A stretch of 64,000 bases of DNA, from NCBI RefSeq assembly GCF_900230215.1, contig NZ_LT907982.1, positions 4,697,568 to 4,761,567 of the forward strand. Direction: 5' to 3'. This document shows positions 51,241 through 60,942 of this stretch, in pieces; the stretch's first letter is position 1; every line of letters starts with the position of its first letter. The stretch comes from Jatrophihabitans sp. GAS493. GTDB taxonomy: Bacteria > Actinomycetota > Actinomycetes > Mycobacteriales > Jatrophihabitantaceae. Both the position numbers and the translations under genes were made by a program. The notes under the pieces are model-generated. The model searched no databases. It had not been told where the DNA came from and saw only the letters and a list, made by a program, of their open reading frames with translations.

Positions 51241-52023
51241 TCAGAGCACCTTGGAGAGAAACGCCTTCGTCCGCTCCTGCTGCGGATTGCCGAGCACCTC
51301 GCGCGGGTCACCGGCCTCGACGACGACGCCACCGTCCATGAAAACCAGCTGATCGGCCACTTCGCGGGCGAAGCCCATCTCGTGGGTCACCACGATCATG
51401 GTCATGCCGCCCTTGGCCAGCGCCTTCATCACGTCGAGCACTTCGCCAACCAGTTCCGGGTCCAGGGCCGAGGTCGGCTCGTCGAAGAGCATCAGCTTCG
51501 GCTGCATGGCCAGCGCCCGGGCGATGGCGACCCGCTGCTGCTGCCCCCCGGAGAGCTGCGCGGGGTAGGAGTGCTCCTTGTCGCCCAGACCGACCTGGGC
51601 CAGCTGCCGACGCCCGATCTCGATCGCCTCGGACTTCTTCAGCTTCTTGACCCGGATCGGCGCCTCGACGACGTTCTCCAGGGCCGTCATGTGCGGGAAG
51701 AGGTTGAAGTGCTGGAACACCATGCCGATGTCGCGGCGCTGCCGCGCTGCCTCCTTGGGGCGCAGCTCGTGCAACTTGGCACCGCGCTCCTCGTATCCGA
51801 CCAGCACCCCGTCGACGTAGAGGCGCCCGGCGTTGACCTGCTCGAGATGATTCACACAGCGCAGGAACGTCGACTTGCCCGATCCCGACGGGCCGATCAT
51901 GCAGAGCACTTCACCGCGTGCCACGGTGAGGTTGATCCCCTTGAGCACCTGAAGTGTCCCGAAGTTCTTGCAGACCGAGCGGGCGTCGACCATCAACGCG
52001 GCGGCACCGTTGGTATCCGTCAC
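51241..52023 (-). CDS. Polar amino-acid ABC transporter ATPase
   Basis: A 260-residue ABC ATPase of the GlnQ/HisP type. Walker A is [13 protein letters not shown], the signature [15 protein letters not shown], Walker [17 protein letters not shown], with the H-loop in VTHEMGFA. It powers uptake through the adjacent permease. GTG 52023 overlaps the permease stop (GTGA), showing coupling. Together with the permease and binding protein it forms a complete importer, whose substrate is probably a polar amino acid. Confidence 0.95.
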   Translation of the reverse strand: MTDTNGAAALMVDARSVCKNFGTLQVLKGINLTVARGEVLCMIGPSGSGKSTFLRCVNHLEQVNAGRLYVDGVLVGYEERGAKLHELRPKEAARQRRDIGMVFQHFNLFPHMTALENVVEAPIRVKKLKKSEAIEIGRRQLAQVGLGDKEHSYPAQLSGGQQQRVAIARALAMQPKLMLFDEPTSALDPELVGEVLDVMKALAKGGMTMIVVTHEMGFAREVADQLVFMDGGVVVEAGDPREVLGNPQQERTKAFLSKVL

Positions 52024-52982
52024 GCGCCCATCCCGCCCCCACCGTCGTGGGTTCCGGCGGCCAGCGCCTTGGCCTGGGCCCGAGCTTCCCGGCCGGTCAT
52101 CTGCCGCGACGAGCCACGGGCGAAGTGTCGCTCCAGGTAGTACTGCCCGACCATCAGCACGCTGGTGATAGCCAGGTACCAGGTGGAGGCGACCAGCAGC
52201 AGCGGGACCGGCTTGAAGTTGACGCCGGAGATGTTGCGGGCTTGGGAGTAGAGATCGATCGTCAGTGGCACCGCGGTCACCAGGGAGGTCGTCTTCAGCA
52301 TGCTGATCAGCTCGTTGCCGGTGGGCGGGATGATCACCCGCATCGCCTGCGGGAGCACCACCCGGCGCATCGTCAGCGGCCAGGACATCCCCAGTGCGGT
52401 CGCCGCCTCGGTCTGTCCCTCGCCGACCGAGGAGATGCCGGCCCGCACGATCTCAGCCATGTAGGCCGCCTCGTTGAGTCCGAGGCCGATGGCCGCGAAG
52501 AAGAACGCCGCGTCAAGCTGTTGGATGTCGAACGTGGCGAACTGGTGCCCGAACGGGATGCCCAGCGAGAGGTGCGGGTAGATCGAGGCGAAGAGACCCC
52601 AGAACACGAGCTGCACATAGACCGGAGTGCCGCGGAAGAGCCAGAGGTAGACCCAGGCCACCGACTTCAGGACCGGACTTGGCGACAGCCGCATCACCGA
52701 GAGCACGACGCCCAGCGAGACCCCGAGCAGCATGGCCCAGATGGTCAGCTGGATCGTGACCCAGGCACCGGAGGAGATCCGCCTGTCGAACAGGTACGAC
52801 CAGTAGGTCGACCACTGATAGTTCTTGTTGGTCGCCGCGCCATAGAGGAAGAGGGCGAGCAGCACCAAAATGAGCGTCGCCGCTATCCAGCGCCCCGGCC
52901 GGCGCAGCGGGACCGCCTCGATCAGGTCAGGTCCCGCCGCGGCGGCCGGTTTGTTGGATTCGCTCTGAGCGTCCGAGCTCAT
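52020..52982 (-). CDS. Polar amino-acid ABC transporter permease
   Basis: A 320-residue inner-membrane permease of the HisM/GlnP family. The family domain starts at [29 protein letters not shown] and includes [18 protein letters not shown]. The EAA loop, [22 protein letters not shown], docks onto the ATPase. A 30-residue Ala/Pro cytoplasmic N-terminus and an extra first helix precede the core. It lies between the binding-protein and ATPase genes. One permease gene suggests a homodimer. Confidence 0.93.
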   Translation of the reverse strand: MSSDAQSESNKPAAAAGPDLIEAVPLRRPGRWIAATLILVLLALFLYGAATNKNYQWSTYWSYLFDRRISSGAWVTIQLTIWAMLLGVSLGVVLSVMRLSPSPVLKSVAWVYLWLFRGTPVYVQLVFWGLFASIYPHLSLGIPFGHQFATFDIQQLDAAFFFAAIGLGLNEAAYMAEIVRAGISSVGEGQTEAATALGMSWPLTMRRVVLPQAMRVIIPPTGNELISMLKTTSLVTAVPLTIDLYSQARNISGVNFKPVPLLLVASTWYLAITSVLMVGQYYLERHFARGSSRQMTGREARAQAKALAAGTHDGGGGMGA

Positions 52983-52995
52983 CGTCGGCTCGTTG

Positions 52996-53892
52996 TCAGC
53001 TCGTCGCGCCGTTGATCTGCGACGTCTTGATCTCGCCGGTCTGAACGCCCCACTTCTCGCAGATCTTTCCGTAGGTGCCGTCGTCGATCAGCGTCTGCAG
53101 CGACTTCTGCAGAGCCTGCGCGAGGGTCGAACCCTTCGCGACCGGCCAACCATAGGGCGCCGACTCGAAGACAGCGCCGGCCTGGGTGAGCTTGCCGGCG
53201 GCCTGCTTGATCGCGTAGGCCGTCACCGGGGAGTCGGCCGACATGGCGTCGACCTTGCCGAGCACGACCGCGTTGGTGGCGTCGTCCTGGCTGTCGAACT
53301 GCACCTTGATGATGGCCGGCTTACCGGCCGTCGTGCAGGCCTTGCTCTTGCCGGGGACGTCATCGGTGTCCTCGGTGGTGGTCGTCTGAACGGCGACCTT
53401 CAGCCCGCAGGCGTTGTTCGGGTCGACCGTCTTGCCGGCCGGGGCGGCCCAGAGGATGCCGGCGCTGAAGTAAGTGGCGAAGTCGACGGTCTGCTCGCGC
53501 TCCTTGGTGTCGGTGAACGACGACATGCCGACGTCGTAGGTGCCGGCCTGGACCGCCGGGATGATCTTGGAGAAGTCAGCCTCGGTGTATTGCGTCGTGA
53601 GCCCGAGGCCCTTGGCCACCGCGTCGAGCAGGTCGACGTCGAAGCCGACGATCTTTCCGCTGGAGTCCTTGTACTCATTCGGCGAGTAAGGGACGTTCAC
53701 CCCGACGATCAGCTTGCCGGCCGTCTTGATCTTCGCCGGCAGCAGCGCGATCGCTGCGTCATTCGCCGAGACGGTGGCGCTGACCGACGCGCCGGTCGGG
53801 CCGGAAGTCTCCTTGTTGCTGGCACACGCGGAGAGACTGATAACCGCAGCCGCAACGGCTACTACGGCGGTGAGCTGGCGACGCATCAACAC
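52996..53892 (-). CDS. Polar amino-acid ABC transporter substrate-binding lipoprotein
   Basis: About 298 residues with lipobox LSAC. The SBP_bac_3 fold is shown by LIVGVNVPYSPNEYKDSSGKIVGFDVDLLDAVAKGLG, MSSFTDTKEREQTVDFATYF and a second-lobe LNGTYGKI-like ending (IDDGTYGKICEKWGV). It captures the substrate outside the membrane. GTG 53892 is chosen since GGAGGA lies 7 nt upstream; in-frame ATGs lie at 53907 and 53886. It is the first gene of the importer operon. Confidence 0.92.
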   Translation of the reverse strand: MLMRRQLTAVVAVAAAVISLSACASNKETSGPTGASVSATVSANDAAIALLPAKIKTAGKLIVGVNVPYSPNEYKDSSGKIVGFDVDLLDAVAKGLGLTTQYTEADFSKIIPAVQAGTYDVGMSSFTDTKEREQTVDFATYFSAGILWAAPAGKTVDPNNACGLKVAVQTTTTEDTDDVPGKSKACTTAGKPAIIKVQFDSQDDATNAVVLGKVDAMSADSPVTAYAIKQAAGKLTQAGAVFESAPYGWPVAKGSTLAQALQKSLQTLIDDGTYGKICEKWGVQTGEIKTSQINGATS

Positions 53893-54027
53893 AAGAAATT
53901 CCTCCATGGAGATCTGTTTCAGATTGGACTTACGGAGAAACCTTAGGTCAACAATGTTCGGTCTGACCGTCCGGAAACGTAACCGTTACCGCTCCGCGAC
54001 TGGCCCGCACTCTGAGTGAGACGCTCA

Positions 54028-55248
54028 CTACGGAAGTGCAAGCTGGCTCTTGCCGAGGACGACGATGCCTCCCTCGGATACGTGGTACCGGTCGCGATCG
54101 TGACCTGGATCGACACCGATGTGCGCGCCGGCCGGGACGACCACGTCCTTGTCCAGAATCGCCCCGCGGACCACCGCGCCCCGCCCGATCTGGACCGAAT
54201 CCATCAACACCGACCCCTCCACGTACGCGCCGGCCTCGATCCGAACGTTCGGGGAGACGACGCTGTGCCGCACCGTGGCGCCGGAGATGATGGAGCCGGA
54301 GCCGACGATCGACTCCTGGGCCAGGCCGCCTTCGACGAACTTGGCCGGCGGCAGCTGCGGGTGGTGGGTGTAGATCGGCCACAGCTGGTTGTAGAGGTTG
54401 AAGATCGGGTGGACGGCCACCAGATCCATGTGCGCGTCGTAGTAGGCGTCGAGCGTCCCGACGTCGCGCCAGTAGCCGTGATCGCGGTCCTCCGCACCCG
54501 GCACGTCGTTGTCGTGGAAGTCGTAGACGTAGGCCGCGTCGCGCTGCACCATCATCGGCATGATGTTGCCGCCCATGTCGTGCGCGGAGTCCTCGTCGGC
54601 GGCGTCGGCTCGCAGCACCTCGATCAGCGCGTCGGTGGTGAAGACGTAGTTGCCCATCGACGCGTACGCGACGTCAGGATTATCCGGAAGCCCCGGCGGG
54701 TCGGCCGGCTTCTCGATGAACTCGATGACCTTGCGATCCTCCGCCGCGTGGATGACGCCGAAGGCGCTCGCCTCGGAGCGGGGAACCCGGATTCCGGCCA
54801 CCGTCGCGCCGGCACCGGTCTCGATGTGCTGGGCCACCATCTGACGCGGATCCATCCGATACACGTGGTCGGCGCCGAAGACCACGATGTAGTCGGGCTT
54901 GTCGTCGTAGATGAGGTTGAAGGACTGCAGGATGGCGTCGGCGCTGCCGGTGTACCAGCGCGGGCCCAGCCGCTGCTGAGCCGGAACCGGCGTTATGTAG
55001 TTGCCCAGCACGGTCGACATCCGCCAGGTCTGGGTGATGTGCCGATCCAGCGAATGCGACTTGTACTGGGTCAGCACGCAGATGCGCAGGTAACCGGCGT
55101 TGACCAGATTGGAGAGCACGAAGTCGATCAGCCGGTAATTTCCACCGAAGGGCACCGCCGGCTTGGCTCGGTCTGCAGTGAGTGGGTAGAGGCGCTTACC
55201 TTCTCCGCCAGCCAGCACCATGCCTAAAACGCGAGGTTCTCGAGCCAT
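54028..55248 (-). CDS. glgC: Glucose-1-phosphate adenylyltransferase
   Basis: A 406-residue ADP-glucose pyrophosphorylase. The nucleotide-binding start [30 protein letters not shown] is diagnostic; [22 protein letters not shown] and [10 protein letters not shown] are the substrate loops, and a left-handed beta-helix ends the protein ([20 protein letters not shown]). It makes ADP-glucose from ATP and glucose-1-phosphate, the first committed step of glycogen or maltose-1-phosphate synthesis. It is divergent from the glycogen synthase gene, with 78 bp in between. Confidence 0.96.
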   Translation of the reverse strand: MAREPRVLGMVLAGGEGKRLYPLTADRAKPAVPFGGNYRLIDFVLSNLVNAGYLRICVLTQYKSHSLDRHITQTWRMSTVLGNYITPVPAQQRLGPRWYTGSADAILQSFNLIYDDKPDYIVVFGADHVYRMDPRQMVAQHIETGAGATVAGIRVPRSEASAFGVIHAAEDRKVIEFIEKPADPPGLPDNPDVAYASMGNYVFTTDALIEVLRADAADEDSAHDMGGNIMPMMVQRDAAYVYDFHDNDVPGAEDRDHGYWRDVGTLDAYYDAHMDLVAVHPIFNLYNQLWPIYTHHPQLPPAKFVEGGLAQESIVGSGSIISGATVRHSVVSPNVRIEAGAYVEGSVLMDSVQIGRGAVVRGAILDKDVVVPAGAHIGVDPGHDRDRYHVSEGGIVVLGKSQLALP

Positions 55249-55326
55249 GGACTCACCCTAGCCGGTCGGTGACCAAGGACATAGAGCCCGCAGAGCGGCG
55301 CAATCGGCAGGTCTAGAGTCGGCCTC

Positions 55327-56487
55327 ATGCGCGTCGGAATCCTGACCAAGGAGTACCCCCCAGAGGTATATGGCGGGGCCGGGGTGCACGTCGAGTTCCT
55401 GGTCAGCGAGCTGCGAAAGCTGATCGACGTCGACGTGCACTGCTTCGGAGCGGAGCGGGGCGAGCCGGGTGTGCGGGCCTACGCCACTCCGGGCGGCCTG
55501 GCCTCGGCCAACGCCGCGCTGCAGACACTCGGCGTCGACCTGGAGATCGCGGCTAACGTAGCCGGAGCTGACCTGCTGCACTCGCACACTTGGTACGCGA
55601 ACCTGGCCGGGGTGCTGGGCGGGCAATTGAACGGCGTGCCCCACGTGCTCAGCGCGCACTCGCTGGAGCCGCAGCGTCCGTGGAAGGCTGAGCAACTCGG
55701 CGGGGGTTACCGGATCTCCTCCTGGGCCGAGCGGCAAGCCTACGAGAGCGCGGCCGCGATCATCGCCGTCAGCTCCGGAATGCGCAACGAAATTCTCAGC
55801 AGCTATCCCTTCGTCGACCCGGCCCGGGTGCACGTGATCTACAACGGAATCGACACCGGCCTCTACCGGCCGCGCACCGAGACCGATGTGCTCGAGGAGT
55901 TCGGCGTCGATCCGCAGCGCCCGTCGGCGATCTTCGTCGGACGGATCACCCGGCAGAAGGGGCTGGTTCATCTACTGGCCGCCGCCCGCGATTTCGACCC
56001 GTCCGTTCAGCTGATTCTCTGCGCTGGAGCACCGGACACCGACGAGATCGCCGCCGAGACGAAGGCTCTGGTCGACGAACTGCAGCGCACCCGGACCGGG
56101 GTGATCTGGATTCGCGACATGCTCCCCCGCCCCCAGGTGGTACAGCTGCTCACCCACGCCACCGTCTTCGTCTGCCCCTCGATCTACGAGCCGCTGGGGA
56201 TCGTGAATCTCGAGGCGATGGCCTGCTCGACCGCCGTGGTGGCCAGCGACGTCGGCGGAATCCCGGAGGTTGTCAACGACGGCGAGACCGGGACGCTCGT
56301 GCACTACGACGTCGAGGCGCCAGCTGAGTTCGAGGCCGGGATCGCGGCGGCGGTGAACGCCGTGGTGGCCGACACGGCTCGGGCCGAGGCGTTCGGCGCG
56401 GCCGGCCGGCAGCGGGCGGTCGGGAAGTTCGGCTGGGCCGCCATCGCGGCCGAGACGGTCGAGCTCTACCGAGATCTGCTCGGCTAA
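55327..56487 (+). CDS. glgA: Actinobacterial-type glycogen synthase (GlgA/GlgM)
   Basis: A 386-residue glycosyltransferase of the Corynebacterium-type glycogen synthase group. MRVGILTKEYPPEVYGGAGVHVE binds the acceptor and ADP; FVGRITRQKGLVHLLAA and the late ExxxxxxxE motif in PSIYEPLGIVNLEAMACSTAVVAS define the family. In mycobacteria this enzyme mainly makes maltose-1-phosphate from ADP-glucose and glucose-1-phosphate, so it may feed alpha-glucan synthesis rather than elongate glycogen. It faces glgC. Its stop overlaps the convergent photolyase stop by 4 bp. Confidence 0.92.
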   Translation: MRVGILTKEYPPEVYGGAGVHVEFLVSELRKLIDVDVHCFGAERGEPGVRAYATPGGLASANAALQTLGVDLEIAANVAGADLLHSHTWYANLAGVLGGQLNGVPHVLSAHSLEPQRPWKAEQLGGGYRISSWAERQAYESAAAIIAVSSGMRNEILSSYPFVDPARVHVIYNGIDTGLYRPRTETDVLEEFGVDPQRPSAIFVGRITRQKGLVHLLAAARDFDPSVQLILCAGAPDTDEIAAETKALVDELQRTRTGVIWIRDMLPRPQVVQLLTHATVFVCPSIYEPLGIVNLEAMACSTAVVASDVGGIPEVVNDGETGTLVHYDVEAPAEFEAGIAAAVNAVVADTARAEAFGAAGRQRAVGKFGWAAIAAETVELYRDLLG

Positions 56488-57839
56488 CCGCGCAGGCGCT
56501 TGTAGTCGGCCAGCGACACCGCCCGCTCCCGGGCGTGGTCGACGATCGGTGCCGGGTACCCCTCGGGCAGTCCCTGGGCCGACGCGCCGGGCTCGTGAAT
56601 CTCGCGCGCCCCGAAGGAGCGCAGCTGCGGCACGTAGCGGCGAATGTAGTCGCCCTGCGGGTCGAAGCGACGCCCCTGGGTGGTCGGATTGAAGATCCGG
56701 AAGTAGGGCGAGGCATCGGTGCCACTCCCGGCCGTCCACTGCCATCCGTGCTGATTGCTGGCCAGGTCCCCGTCGATGAGGTGACGCATGAAGTGGCGGG
56801 CGCCTTCGGTCCATTCGATATGCAGGTCTTTCACCAGGAACGACGCGACGATCATCCGCACCCGGTTATGCATCCACCCCTCGGCCAGCAACTGGCGCAT
56901 TCCGGCATCGACGATCGGGTAGCCGGTCCGACCCTGCTGCCACGCCGCCAGCGCGGTCGCGGCCGCCTTGCCGCGCCGGTAGGGCATCGCCGCCAACTCG
57001 GGCTGGAAGTACTCGCGCGCGCTCGCGGGCCAGAAGTGCAGCACGGAGGCGTAGAAGTCCCGCCAGGCCAGCTCCCGCCGGAATCGCTCCGCGCTGGTGG
57101 AGCGGCCCAGCCCCTGCAGCAGGGTGCGCGGATGGATGCTCCCGACGTGCAGGTGCGGCGACAGGTGCGAGGTGGCGTCCTGGTCGGGACGGTCGCGGGC
57201 GGTGTCGTAGTCCGCGAGTCGCTCGGCGGCGAAGTTGGCCCATGCCCGCACCGCGGCGGCCTCTCCGGCCGGTGGGAGGGTGAGGCCCGGGTCCAGCGGT
57301 GGATCGTCCGGGATGGCGACGCTTTTGATCGCCGGGGCCCAGTCGATGCCGGCCGCCTCCGTCTGGGCCGGCGCCGGCCAGCCGTGCTCGACCCAGCGCC
57401 GATAGAAGGCCGAGTAGACCTTGAACGGGCTGCCGTCGGCCTTCCTGACCCGCCCCGGTGTGACGCCGTACGGCGATCCGGTGCGGATCAACGGGATACC
57501 GCCCAGCGCTGCCTCGACCCGAGCGTCGCGGGCCGACCCGTAGGGCGCGTGGTCGGAGCTGACGTGGACCGCGACCGCGCCCACCTCACGAGCCACCTGC
57601 CCCACGACCTCGGCCGGTTCGCCGCGCCGCACCACCAGCTGCCCGCCGCGCTCACTCAGATCGGCCTGCAACGCCCGCAGCGTCTGGAGCAGAAAAGCTA
57701 ACCGTGGGGCGCCGGCCGGCCGCAGCAGTGCGTCGTCCAGGACGAAGAGCGCGGTCACCGGCCCGTCCTGGGCGGCGGCCAGCAGTGCCGGATGGTCAGC
57801 CACCCGCAGATCGCGCCGAAACCACATCACCGAAGCCAC
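56484..57839 (-). CDS. phr: Deoxyribodipyrimidine photolyase
   Basis: A 451-residue class I cyclobutane-pyrimidine-dimer photolyase. MWFRRDLRVADHPALLAA and HVSSDHAPYGSARD form the antenna-binding N-terminal domain; the FAD domain has LSPHLHVGSIHPRTLL, RELAWRDFYASVLH, GYPIVDAGMRQLLAEGWMHNRVRMIVASFL and QWTAGSGTDASPYFRIFNP. It repairs UV dimers using blue light. Whether the antenna is a folate or deazaflavin (F420-type) is not clear from sequence. It stands alone. Confidence 0.95.
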   Translation of the reverse strand: MASVMWFRRDLRVADHPALLAAAQDGPVTALFVLDDALLRPAGAPRLAFLLQTLRALQADLSERGGQLVVRRGEPAEVVGQVAREVGAVAVHVSSDHAPYGSARDARVEAALGGIPLIRTGSPYGVTPGRVRKADGSPFKVYSAFYRRWVEHGWPAPAQTEAAGIDWAPAIKSVAIPDDPPLDPGLTLPPAGEAAAVRAWANFAAERLADYDTARDRPDQDATSHLSPHLHVGSIHPRTLLQGLGRSTSAERFRRELAWRDFYASVLHFWPASAREYFQPELAAMPYRRGKAAATALAAWQQGRTGYPIVDAGMRQLLAEGWMHNRVRMIVASFLVKDLHIEWTEGARHFMRHLIDGDLASNQHGWQWTAGSGTDASPYFRIFNPTTQGRRFDPQGDYIRRYVPQLRSFGAREIHEPGASAQGLPEGYPAPIVDHARERAVSLADYKRLRG

Positions 57840-57932
57840 ATCCCGAGACTGCCCGGTGCGGCGTGGCCGGTAACGACCGGGTCAGCCGGCGGCCACCTGT
57901 CGGGTCGATTGACTCTGTGCTTAGCTGGATTC

Positions 57933-58328
57933 ATGACTGGCAAAGAATCTGACGATCTCTACGCAGGCGGCTACGGCGGCGCGGAGCAGTTCGACCCCTC
58001 GGACACCCTCACCGGCGACAACACCGAGGATCCGTTGGACGCCGGCTACACCGTTCCGGACACCCAGCCGCTGGGAACCCGCTTCGGCACCACGGCTCGC
58101 GAGCAGGAGGCCGGCGAGACGCTGGACCAGCGACTCTCCGAGGAGGAGCCCGACATCGACGCCGACGACGTCGCCTTCACCGACGTCGAGGGGCGCACGG
58201 GTCGGTTGGTCGCCCCCGACGAGGGCAGCGGCTTCGACGACGAGTCCGATGCGATCGCCTACGACGTGGGACGGGCCGGCTCAGCCTCCAGCGCCGAAGA
58301 GGCGGCCATCCACATCATCAACGAGTAG
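57933..58328 (+). CDS. DUF5709 protein
   Basis: A 131-residue acidic protein. YAGGYGGAEQFDPSDTLTGDNTEDPLDAGY and RFGTTAREQEAGETLDQRLSEEEPD are typical of the actinobacterial DUF5709 family, followed by GRLVAPDEGSG and a SAEEAAIHII ending. Function unknown. The start ATG 57933 fits the family; the frame upstream to 57792 lies within the photolyase promoter region. A bidirectional terminator follows. Confidence 0.88.
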   Translation: MTGKESDDLYAGGYGGAEQFDPSDTLTGDNTEDPLDAGYTVPDTQPLGTRFGTTAREQEAGETLDQRLSEEEPDIDADDVAFTDVEGRTGRLVAPDEGSGFDDESDAIAYDVGRAGSASSAEEAAIHIINE

Positions 58329-58345
58329 CGGCTTCGTGCCGATTT

Positions 58346-58384
58346 GGGGAGTTAACTGCCCGGATTCCGGGAACTTAACTCCCC
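58346..58384. terminator. Bidirectional terminator
   Basis: GGGGAGTTAA (58346-58355) pairs perfectly with TTAACTCCCC (58375-58384), and an inner CCCGG/CCGGG stem extends the hairpin. It lies 18 bp after DUF5709 and 11 bp after the convergent aminopeptidase stop, so it can serve both. Confidence 0.85.
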
Positions 58385-58394
58385 AAGTCGTGCC

Positions 58395-59900
58395 TCAGAC
58401 CTGATCCTGGATCCAGCGGGCCAGCAACCGGGCGCCGAAGCCGGTCGACCCTTCGCTGACGTAGCCGGCGGCCTCAGCGGCCCGAGCCGGACCCGCGATA
58501 TCCAGATGAGCCCAGGGCACGTCCCCGACGAAGTGCCGCAGGAAGAGGGCCGCGGTGATGCCGCCAGGTGCGCCGGGTGAGTTGTTGGCGTCGGCGATCG
58601 GCGAGTCCAGTAGCGACTCGTAATCACGGTTGAGCGGCATCCGCCACAGCGGCTCGTCGACCGTCTCGGCCGCCACGTCGAGGCGCTTGGCCAGGTCATC
58701 GTCGTCGGTGACGACGCCGGCGATCTGATCACCCAGCGCCATCTTCATCGCCCCGGTCAGCGTCGCGATATCCACCAGGACGGCCGGCTGGAGCTTGGCC
58801 ACGGCGTAGGAGAGTGCGTCGGCCAGCACCAGACGCCCCTCGGCGTCGGTGTTGGTGATCTCCGAGGTTCGCCCGTTGTAGTGGCGCAGCACGTCACCCG
58901 GTCGCATCGCGTTCCCCGAGACTGAGTTCTCGGCCGCCGGCACCAGCGCGGTCACCCGGATCGGGAGCTGCAGCGACGCGACGACGTGCACCGCGGCCAG
59001 CACGGCCGCCCCACCGGCCATGTCGGTGTACATCGTCGTCATGCTGCTGCCCGGCTTCAGGTTGTAGCCGCCGGTGTCGAAGGTGATTCCCTTGCCGACG
59101 AGGACGATGTGCGGCTGCGCGGGGGCGCCCCGCGGACGCCACCCCGCCTCGATGAGGCGGGGTGGCGAGGCGGACCCCTGACCGACCCCGATGACCCCGC
59201 CGAAGCCCTGCTCGCGCAGCCAGGTGTCGTCGCGGACGGTGACCGCGACGCCGAGCCGCCCCAGCTCCTTCTCGGCCTGCGCGCCGAGCCAGGCCGGCGA
59301 CTTCGTGTTGGTACGGGTGTTGGTGAGGTCACGGGCCCACAGCCCGGCGCGGGCGTAGTGGTTGGCGACGTCGAGGGAGGCCCCGCTGCCGGCGCCGAAG
59401 AGGGCGGCCCGCTGCAGCTGCGGCTCGTCCCGTTTGGTGGGCGATCCGAAGCGGTAGGCGCCCAGCTGCAGTCCCTCGGCGAAGGCGGCGGCCGCCTCGT
59501 CGTCGAGGCCGGCGAGCACGCAGCTGACCGCGGTCGAGGCGGCATTGCGGGCCACCGCCGCCCCGGCCAGTCGGGCCGCTCGGGTACCCCCGTCGGAGAC
59601 CCCGACGAGCAGGATCCGGCGCGGCACCTCGGCGGGGCGCAGGAGTTCGGTGATCACACCGGCTTCGGCCAGCCCGGACGCGTCGCCTGATCCGGTGGTG
59701 GACTCTGGTCTGTGTTCGGCTGCGGATTCGGCGTCGGTCTCGGCGATGAAGACCCGCAGCAGGTCGCGGGTGCTGATCGGCAGTACCTGGGTCGAGACCA
59801 GGTCCTCCCCGGCGACGTCGAATCCGAGGCCGGCGTAGGAGACAACGACCGCGACCACGTCCGCCGGCGTACGGCGGTCACCCAGACGAATATCGATCAC
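58395..59900 (-). CDS. pepA: Leucyl aminopeptidase (M17 family)
   Basis: A 501-residue metallo-aminopeptidase. VGKGITFDTGGYNLKPGSSM contains the catalytic Lys and first metal ligands, MYTDMAGGAA and ENSVSGNAMRPGDV follow, and the signature NTDAEGRLVLADALSY is intact. The C-terminal DIAGPA and GFGARLL complete the domain. It removes N-terminal residues from peptides with two metal ions, likely in the cytoplasm as a hexamer. GTG 59900 is preferred because GGAG lies 6 nt before it; TTG 59912 is the alternative. Confidence 0.93.
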   Translation of the reverse strand: MIDIRLGDRRTPADVVAVVVSYAGLGFDVAGEDLVSTQVLPISTRDLLRVFIAETDAESAAEHRPESTTGSGDASGLAEAGVITELLRPAEVPRRILLVGVSDGGTRAARLAGAAVARNAASTAVSCVLAGLDDEAAAAFAEGLQLGAYRFGSPTKRDEPQLQRAALFGAGSGASLDVANHYARAGLWARDLTNTRTNTKSPAWLGAQAEKELGRLGVAVTVRDDTWLREQGFGGVIGVGQGSASPPRLIEAGWRPRGAPAQPHIVLVGKGITFDTGGYNLKPGSSMTTMYTDMAGGAAVLAAVHVVASLQLPIRVTALVPAAENSVSGNAMRPGDVLRHYNGRTSEITNTDAEGRLVLADALSYAVAKLQPAVLVDIATLTGAMKMALGDQIAGVVTDDDDLAKRLDVAAETVDEPLWRMPLNRDYESLLDSPIADANNSPGAPGGITAALFLRHFVGDVPWAHLDIAGPARAAEAAGYVSEGSTGFGARLLARWIQDQV

Positions 59901-59950
59901 GGGAGTCTCCAATGTATTCGGCTAACACTTCCAGCCAGTGGCCGGTGCGA

Positions 59951-60027
59951 AGATTTGGGGCGAACACTAGATTTGGGGCGAACACTACGGGGTGTAAAAG
60001 CGCTCAGCGGGGCGTAAAAGCACTCAG
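59951..60027. repeat. Two pairs of short tandem repeats upstream of pepA
   Basis: AGATTTGGGGCGAACACT occurs twice in tandem (59951-59968, 59969-59986). It is followed by GGGGTGTAAAAGCGCTCAG (59989-60007) and GGGGCGTAAAAGCACTCAG (60009-60027). All four units share a GGGG(C/T)G(A/T)A core at 18-20-bp spacing. The array lies 51-127 bp before the aminopeptidase start and next to a terminator. Confidence 0.75.
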
Positions 60028-60066
60028 CCCCAGACGCTGCGTGCTCTCGCACGCCGTGTCTGGGGC
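60027..60066 (-). terminator. Terminator of the DUF3117 gene
   Basis: GCCCCAGAC (60027-60035) pairs with GTCTGGGGC (60058-60066), with an inner GTGC-TCTC-GCAC stem-loop. It starts 22 bp past the DUF3117 stop on the minus strand. Confidence 0.75.
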
Positions 60067-60087
60067 CGGATCGTTTACTCGCGACGA

Positions 60088-60255
60088 TCAGCTGACAACA
60101 GTCTGCAATGCCTCTCCGAGCGCGGTTGCCTCGGCTGGCGTCATCTCCACCACGAGCCGCCCGCCACCTTCCAGCGGAACGCGCATCACGATGCCACGCC
60201 CCTCCTTGGTGACCTCGAGCGGTCCGTCGCCGGTCCGGGGTTTCATGGCCGCCAT
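60088..60255 (-). CDS. DUF3117 protein
   Basis: A 55-residue protein: MAAMKPRTGDGPLEVTKEGR, then IVMRVPLEGGGRLVVEMTPAEA. This is a nearly invariant, very small actinobacterial protein of unknown function that forms a compact beta-rich fold. AGGAGG precedes ATG 60255 at ideal distance, so the longer open frame upstream is not used. Confidence 0.95.
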   Translation of the reverse strand: MAAMKPRTGDGPLEVTKEGRGIVMRVPLEGGGRLVVEMTPAEATALGEALQTVVS

Positions 60256-60384
60256 TGCTGCCTCCTGTCGATGGGCACCGCGGTGCCCCTCCTGAACGAA
60301 ATAATTGCCCGGCTGGTCACAGTCGGGCAAGGACTGCCGTCCATTGTCCCGCATCACGGCGGTAACCCAAAAATCAGGGTCCAA

Positions 60385-60942
60385 CTATTTCAAAACGGCC
60401 CGCCAGCAGGTGACGATGTGGTCATTCACAATCCCGCCCGCCTGCATCAGCGCATACGCGGTGGTGGGTCCGACGAAGCGGAAGCCGCGCCGCTTCAGGT
60501 CCTTCGCCAGCGCGGTCGACTCGGCCGTGATCGCCGGTGTGTCGGCCCAACTCGTCGGGCTCTCATGCCGGGCCGGAGCGAAGGACCAGAGGAGGTCGTC
60601 GAGTCCTTCAGGCACGGCGTCGCGCACCCGTCGGGCGTTGTTGATGACGGCCAGGATCTTGGCCCGGTTGCGGATGATGGCGGCATCGGCCAGCAGCCGC
60701 TGCACATCGCTGTCGCCGAAGGCGGCCACCGTGTCGACCTCGAAGTTGCCGAAGGCCGACCGAAACGCCGGGCGGCGACGCAGAATGGTCAGCCAGGAGA
60801 GGCCGGATTGAAACCCCTCCAGCGCGATCCGTTCGAAGAGGTTCCGCTCACCGTGCAGCGGCCGGCCCCATTCGTCGTCGTGGTAGCTGAGGTACTCCGG
60901 GGCCGAGGTTGCCCACTCACAGCGGAGGAGTTCCTCACTCAT
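60385..60942 (-). CDS. tag: DNA-3-methyladenine glycosylase I
   Basis: A 185-residue DNA-repair glycosylase. CEWATSAPEYLSYHDDEWGRPLHGERNLFERIALEGFQSGLSW is the family start, with the zinc-ligand Cys and the conserved Glu. FVGPTTAYALMQAGGIVNDHIVTC carries the C-terminal His and Cys zinc ligands. It excises 3-methyladenine. The start overlaps the stop of the DivIVA-domain gene by 8 bp, an order often conserved in actinobacteria. Confidence 0.93.
   Translation of the reverse strand: MSEELLRCEWATSAPEYLSYHDDEWGRPLHGERNLFERIALEGFQSGLSWLTILRRRPAFRSAFGNFEVDTVAAFGDSDVQRLLADAAIIRNRAKILAVINNARRVRDAVPEGLDDLLWSFAPARHESPTSWADTPAITAESTALAKDLKRRGFRFVGPTTAYALMQAGGIVNDHIVTCWRAVLK

Noticed and set aside
59951-60027. 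Possible CRISPR array
   Set aside because: Units are short, directly adjacent and there are no cas genes.
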